This document shows positions 6,763 to 7,215 of a stretch of DNA of 7,215 nt, one piece after another. The number at the start of each line of letters is the position of its first letter. Within the stretch, counting starts at the first letter, position 1. A program made the position numbers and the translations under genes. The stretch lies in the NCBI GenBank assembly GCA_937930275.1, contig CALGLM010000169.1, forward strand, positions 1 through 7,215, in the 5' to 3' direction. A model generated the notes under the pieces. That model did no database searches and had not been told where the DNA came from. It saw only the letters and a program-made list of their open reading frames with translations. Origin of the DNA: an uncultured Ignavibacteria bacterium. Lineage in GTDB: Bacteria; Bacteroidota; Ignavibacteria; Ignavibacteriales; Melioribacteraceae.

Positions 6763-6783
6763 AATCCAAATTTTAATAATTAA

Positions 6784-6815
6784 TTTGAGTAATAATATAT
6801 AAAAATATACTCAAA
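6784..6815. repeat. 8-bp inverted repeat TTTGAGTA/TACTCAAA upstream of the T9SS operon
   Basis: Perfect 8-bp arms at 6784-6791 and 6808-6815 are separated by 16 bp of A/T, 31 bp upstream of the proposed TTG start. The upstream arm abuts the 15-nt homopolymer and overlaps the possible -10 element, a position suited to an operator or a 5'-leader hairpin. On neither strand is the stem followed by a T-run, so it is not a terminator. Confidence 0.45.
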
Positions 6816-6831
6816 AAAAAAAAAAAATCAA
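6804..6831 (-). promoter_or_regulatory. Possible promoter of the T9SS operon with a poly-T spacer
   Basis: On the minus strand TTGATT (6831-6826; four of six consensus positions) is followed after 16 bp by TATATT (6809-6804; five of six). The spacer is 13 T residues plus GAG, part of an uninterrupted run of 15 T (6827-6813). The leader would be about 45 nt. AT-rich sequence makes the match uncertain. Confidence 0.3.
6813..6827. repeat. Homopolymer of 15 A (15 T on the coding strand)
   Basis: An uninterrupted A15 on the plus strand, the longest single-base run in the window; other runs here reach only about eight. It lies between bshA and the secreted-protein operon, within a possible promoter spacer. 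Tracts of this length are prone to slippage during replication and to sequencing or assembly length errors. Confidence 0.95.
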
Positions 6832-6842
6832 CCATTATTTAT

Positions 6843-6867
6843 AAAAAAAATATTCCGGTATATATTC
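6843..6867 (-). terminator. Weak candidate terminator after bshA
   Basis: Shortly after the bshA stop the minus strand reads GAATAT, an 8-nt loop containing CCGG, then ATATTT running into a T tract that ends at 6843. The stem is five A-T pairs plus a possible G-U, so it is thermodynamically poor. Position and orientation fit an intrinsic terminator but the evidence is slight. Confidence 0.2.
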
Positions 6868-6877
6868 ATTAATAAAG

Positions 6878-7215
6878 TCAATTTTCATTTAATACTTTTT
6901 CGTAATATTTAATATACTGGGGAATTATTATCTTTTTGTCAAACACGTTTACCGCTCTATTTCTGGCATTAGCAGAAAAGACATTATACTTTTTATCATT
7001 ACGTAACAAATCTATTGAGTATTTTGCCATTCTTTCATAGTCTCCTATTTCGCAAATAAACCCTGTTTCGTTATGTACATTTAATTCCGGTAATCCGCCG
7101 ACTGAAGTACTTATTACAGGTAATCCGCAAGCCATAGCTTCAAGTGCCGCAAGCCCAAAACTTTCGGATTGTGAAGGCATAATAAATAAATCTGATGAAC
7201 TTAAAATTTCTACCA
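6878..7215 (-). CDS. bshA: GT4 glycosyltransferase, probable N-acetyl-alpha-D-glucosaminyl L-malate synthase BshA (C-terminal part)
   Basis: The last 112 codons of a gene cut by the right edge; the frame is open through 7215, so the Met at 7180 is internal. The fragment begins [20 protein letters not shown] and holds the GT4 EX7E motif (ESFGLAALE), followed by [18 protein letters not shown] and [11 protein letters not shown]. That is the UDP-sugar-binding C-terminal half of a GT-B fold. Segment order and wording ([30 protein letters not shown], then a short tail with [11 protein letters not shown]) closely resemble BshA, which joins GlcNAc from UDP-GlcNAc to L-malate as the first step of bacillithiol synthesis in the cytoplasm. 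Other GT4 enzymes share the EX7E region, so without the N-terminal acceptor domain the call is probable rather than certain. It ends TGA, 125 bp before the secreted-protein start, and is probably a separate transcription unit. Confidence 0.78.
   Translation of the reverse strand, partial: VEILSSSDLFIMPSQSESFGLAALEAMACGLPVISTSVGGLPELNVHNETGFICEIGDYERMAKYSIDLLRNDKKYNVFSANARNRAVNVFDKKIIIPQYIKYYEKVLNEN

Overview
The window is AT-rich DNA with every supported gene on the minus strand, so transcription runs from high to low coordinates. Two adjacent secreted proteins end in type IX secretion (T9SS) sorting domains of the form NYPNPFNPST...IYDVLGRK. That variant is typical of Ignavibacteria and neighbouring Bacteroidota/Chlorobi lineages, so the likely source is an AT-rich, Gram-negative, Ignavibacteria-like bacterium. 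This rests on family knowledge; no database search was run.

Layout in transcription order. (1) 7215-6878: the 3' end of a GT4 glycosyltransferase, most likely bshA (bacillithiol synthesis), cut by the right edge. (2) 6877-6753: a short spacer with a run of 15 A (T on the coding strand), an 8-bp inverted repeat and a possible promoter. (3) 6752-4905 and 4893-4009: a two-gene operon of secreted T9SS proteins. The first has an Asp-box beta-propeller-like N-terminus. Both share a 'FPLxVG' domain plus the sorting domain, so they look like paralogues. Both have strong Shine-Dalgarno sites, and the first probably starts at TTG. A hairpin terminator candidate follows. (4) 4008-3613: about 400 bp of very AT-rich non-coding DNA with inverted repeats. 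(5) 3612-2491, 2482-1130 and 1126-425: a tight operon of an alanine dehydrogenase homologue, an acetyl-CoA hydrolase/transferase-family CoA-transferase and a PPP-family metallophosphatase, with gaps of 8 and 3 nt. (6) 424-300: AT-rich spacer. (7) 299-1: the 5' part of an unrecognised exported protein cut by the left edge.

The central operon suggests amino-acid or fermentation-linked metabolism: alanine/pyruvate interconversion and exchange of CoA between acids, with a phosphatase of unknown target. The alanine dehydrogenase homologue lacks two residues known to be important in characterised enzymes, so its reaction is less certain than its family. I see no mobile element, CRISPR array, tRNA or rRNA, and no clearly novel multi-gene system. 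The items most worth a second look are the homopolymer tract in a possible promoter of the secreted-protein operon and the altered active site of the Ald homologue.
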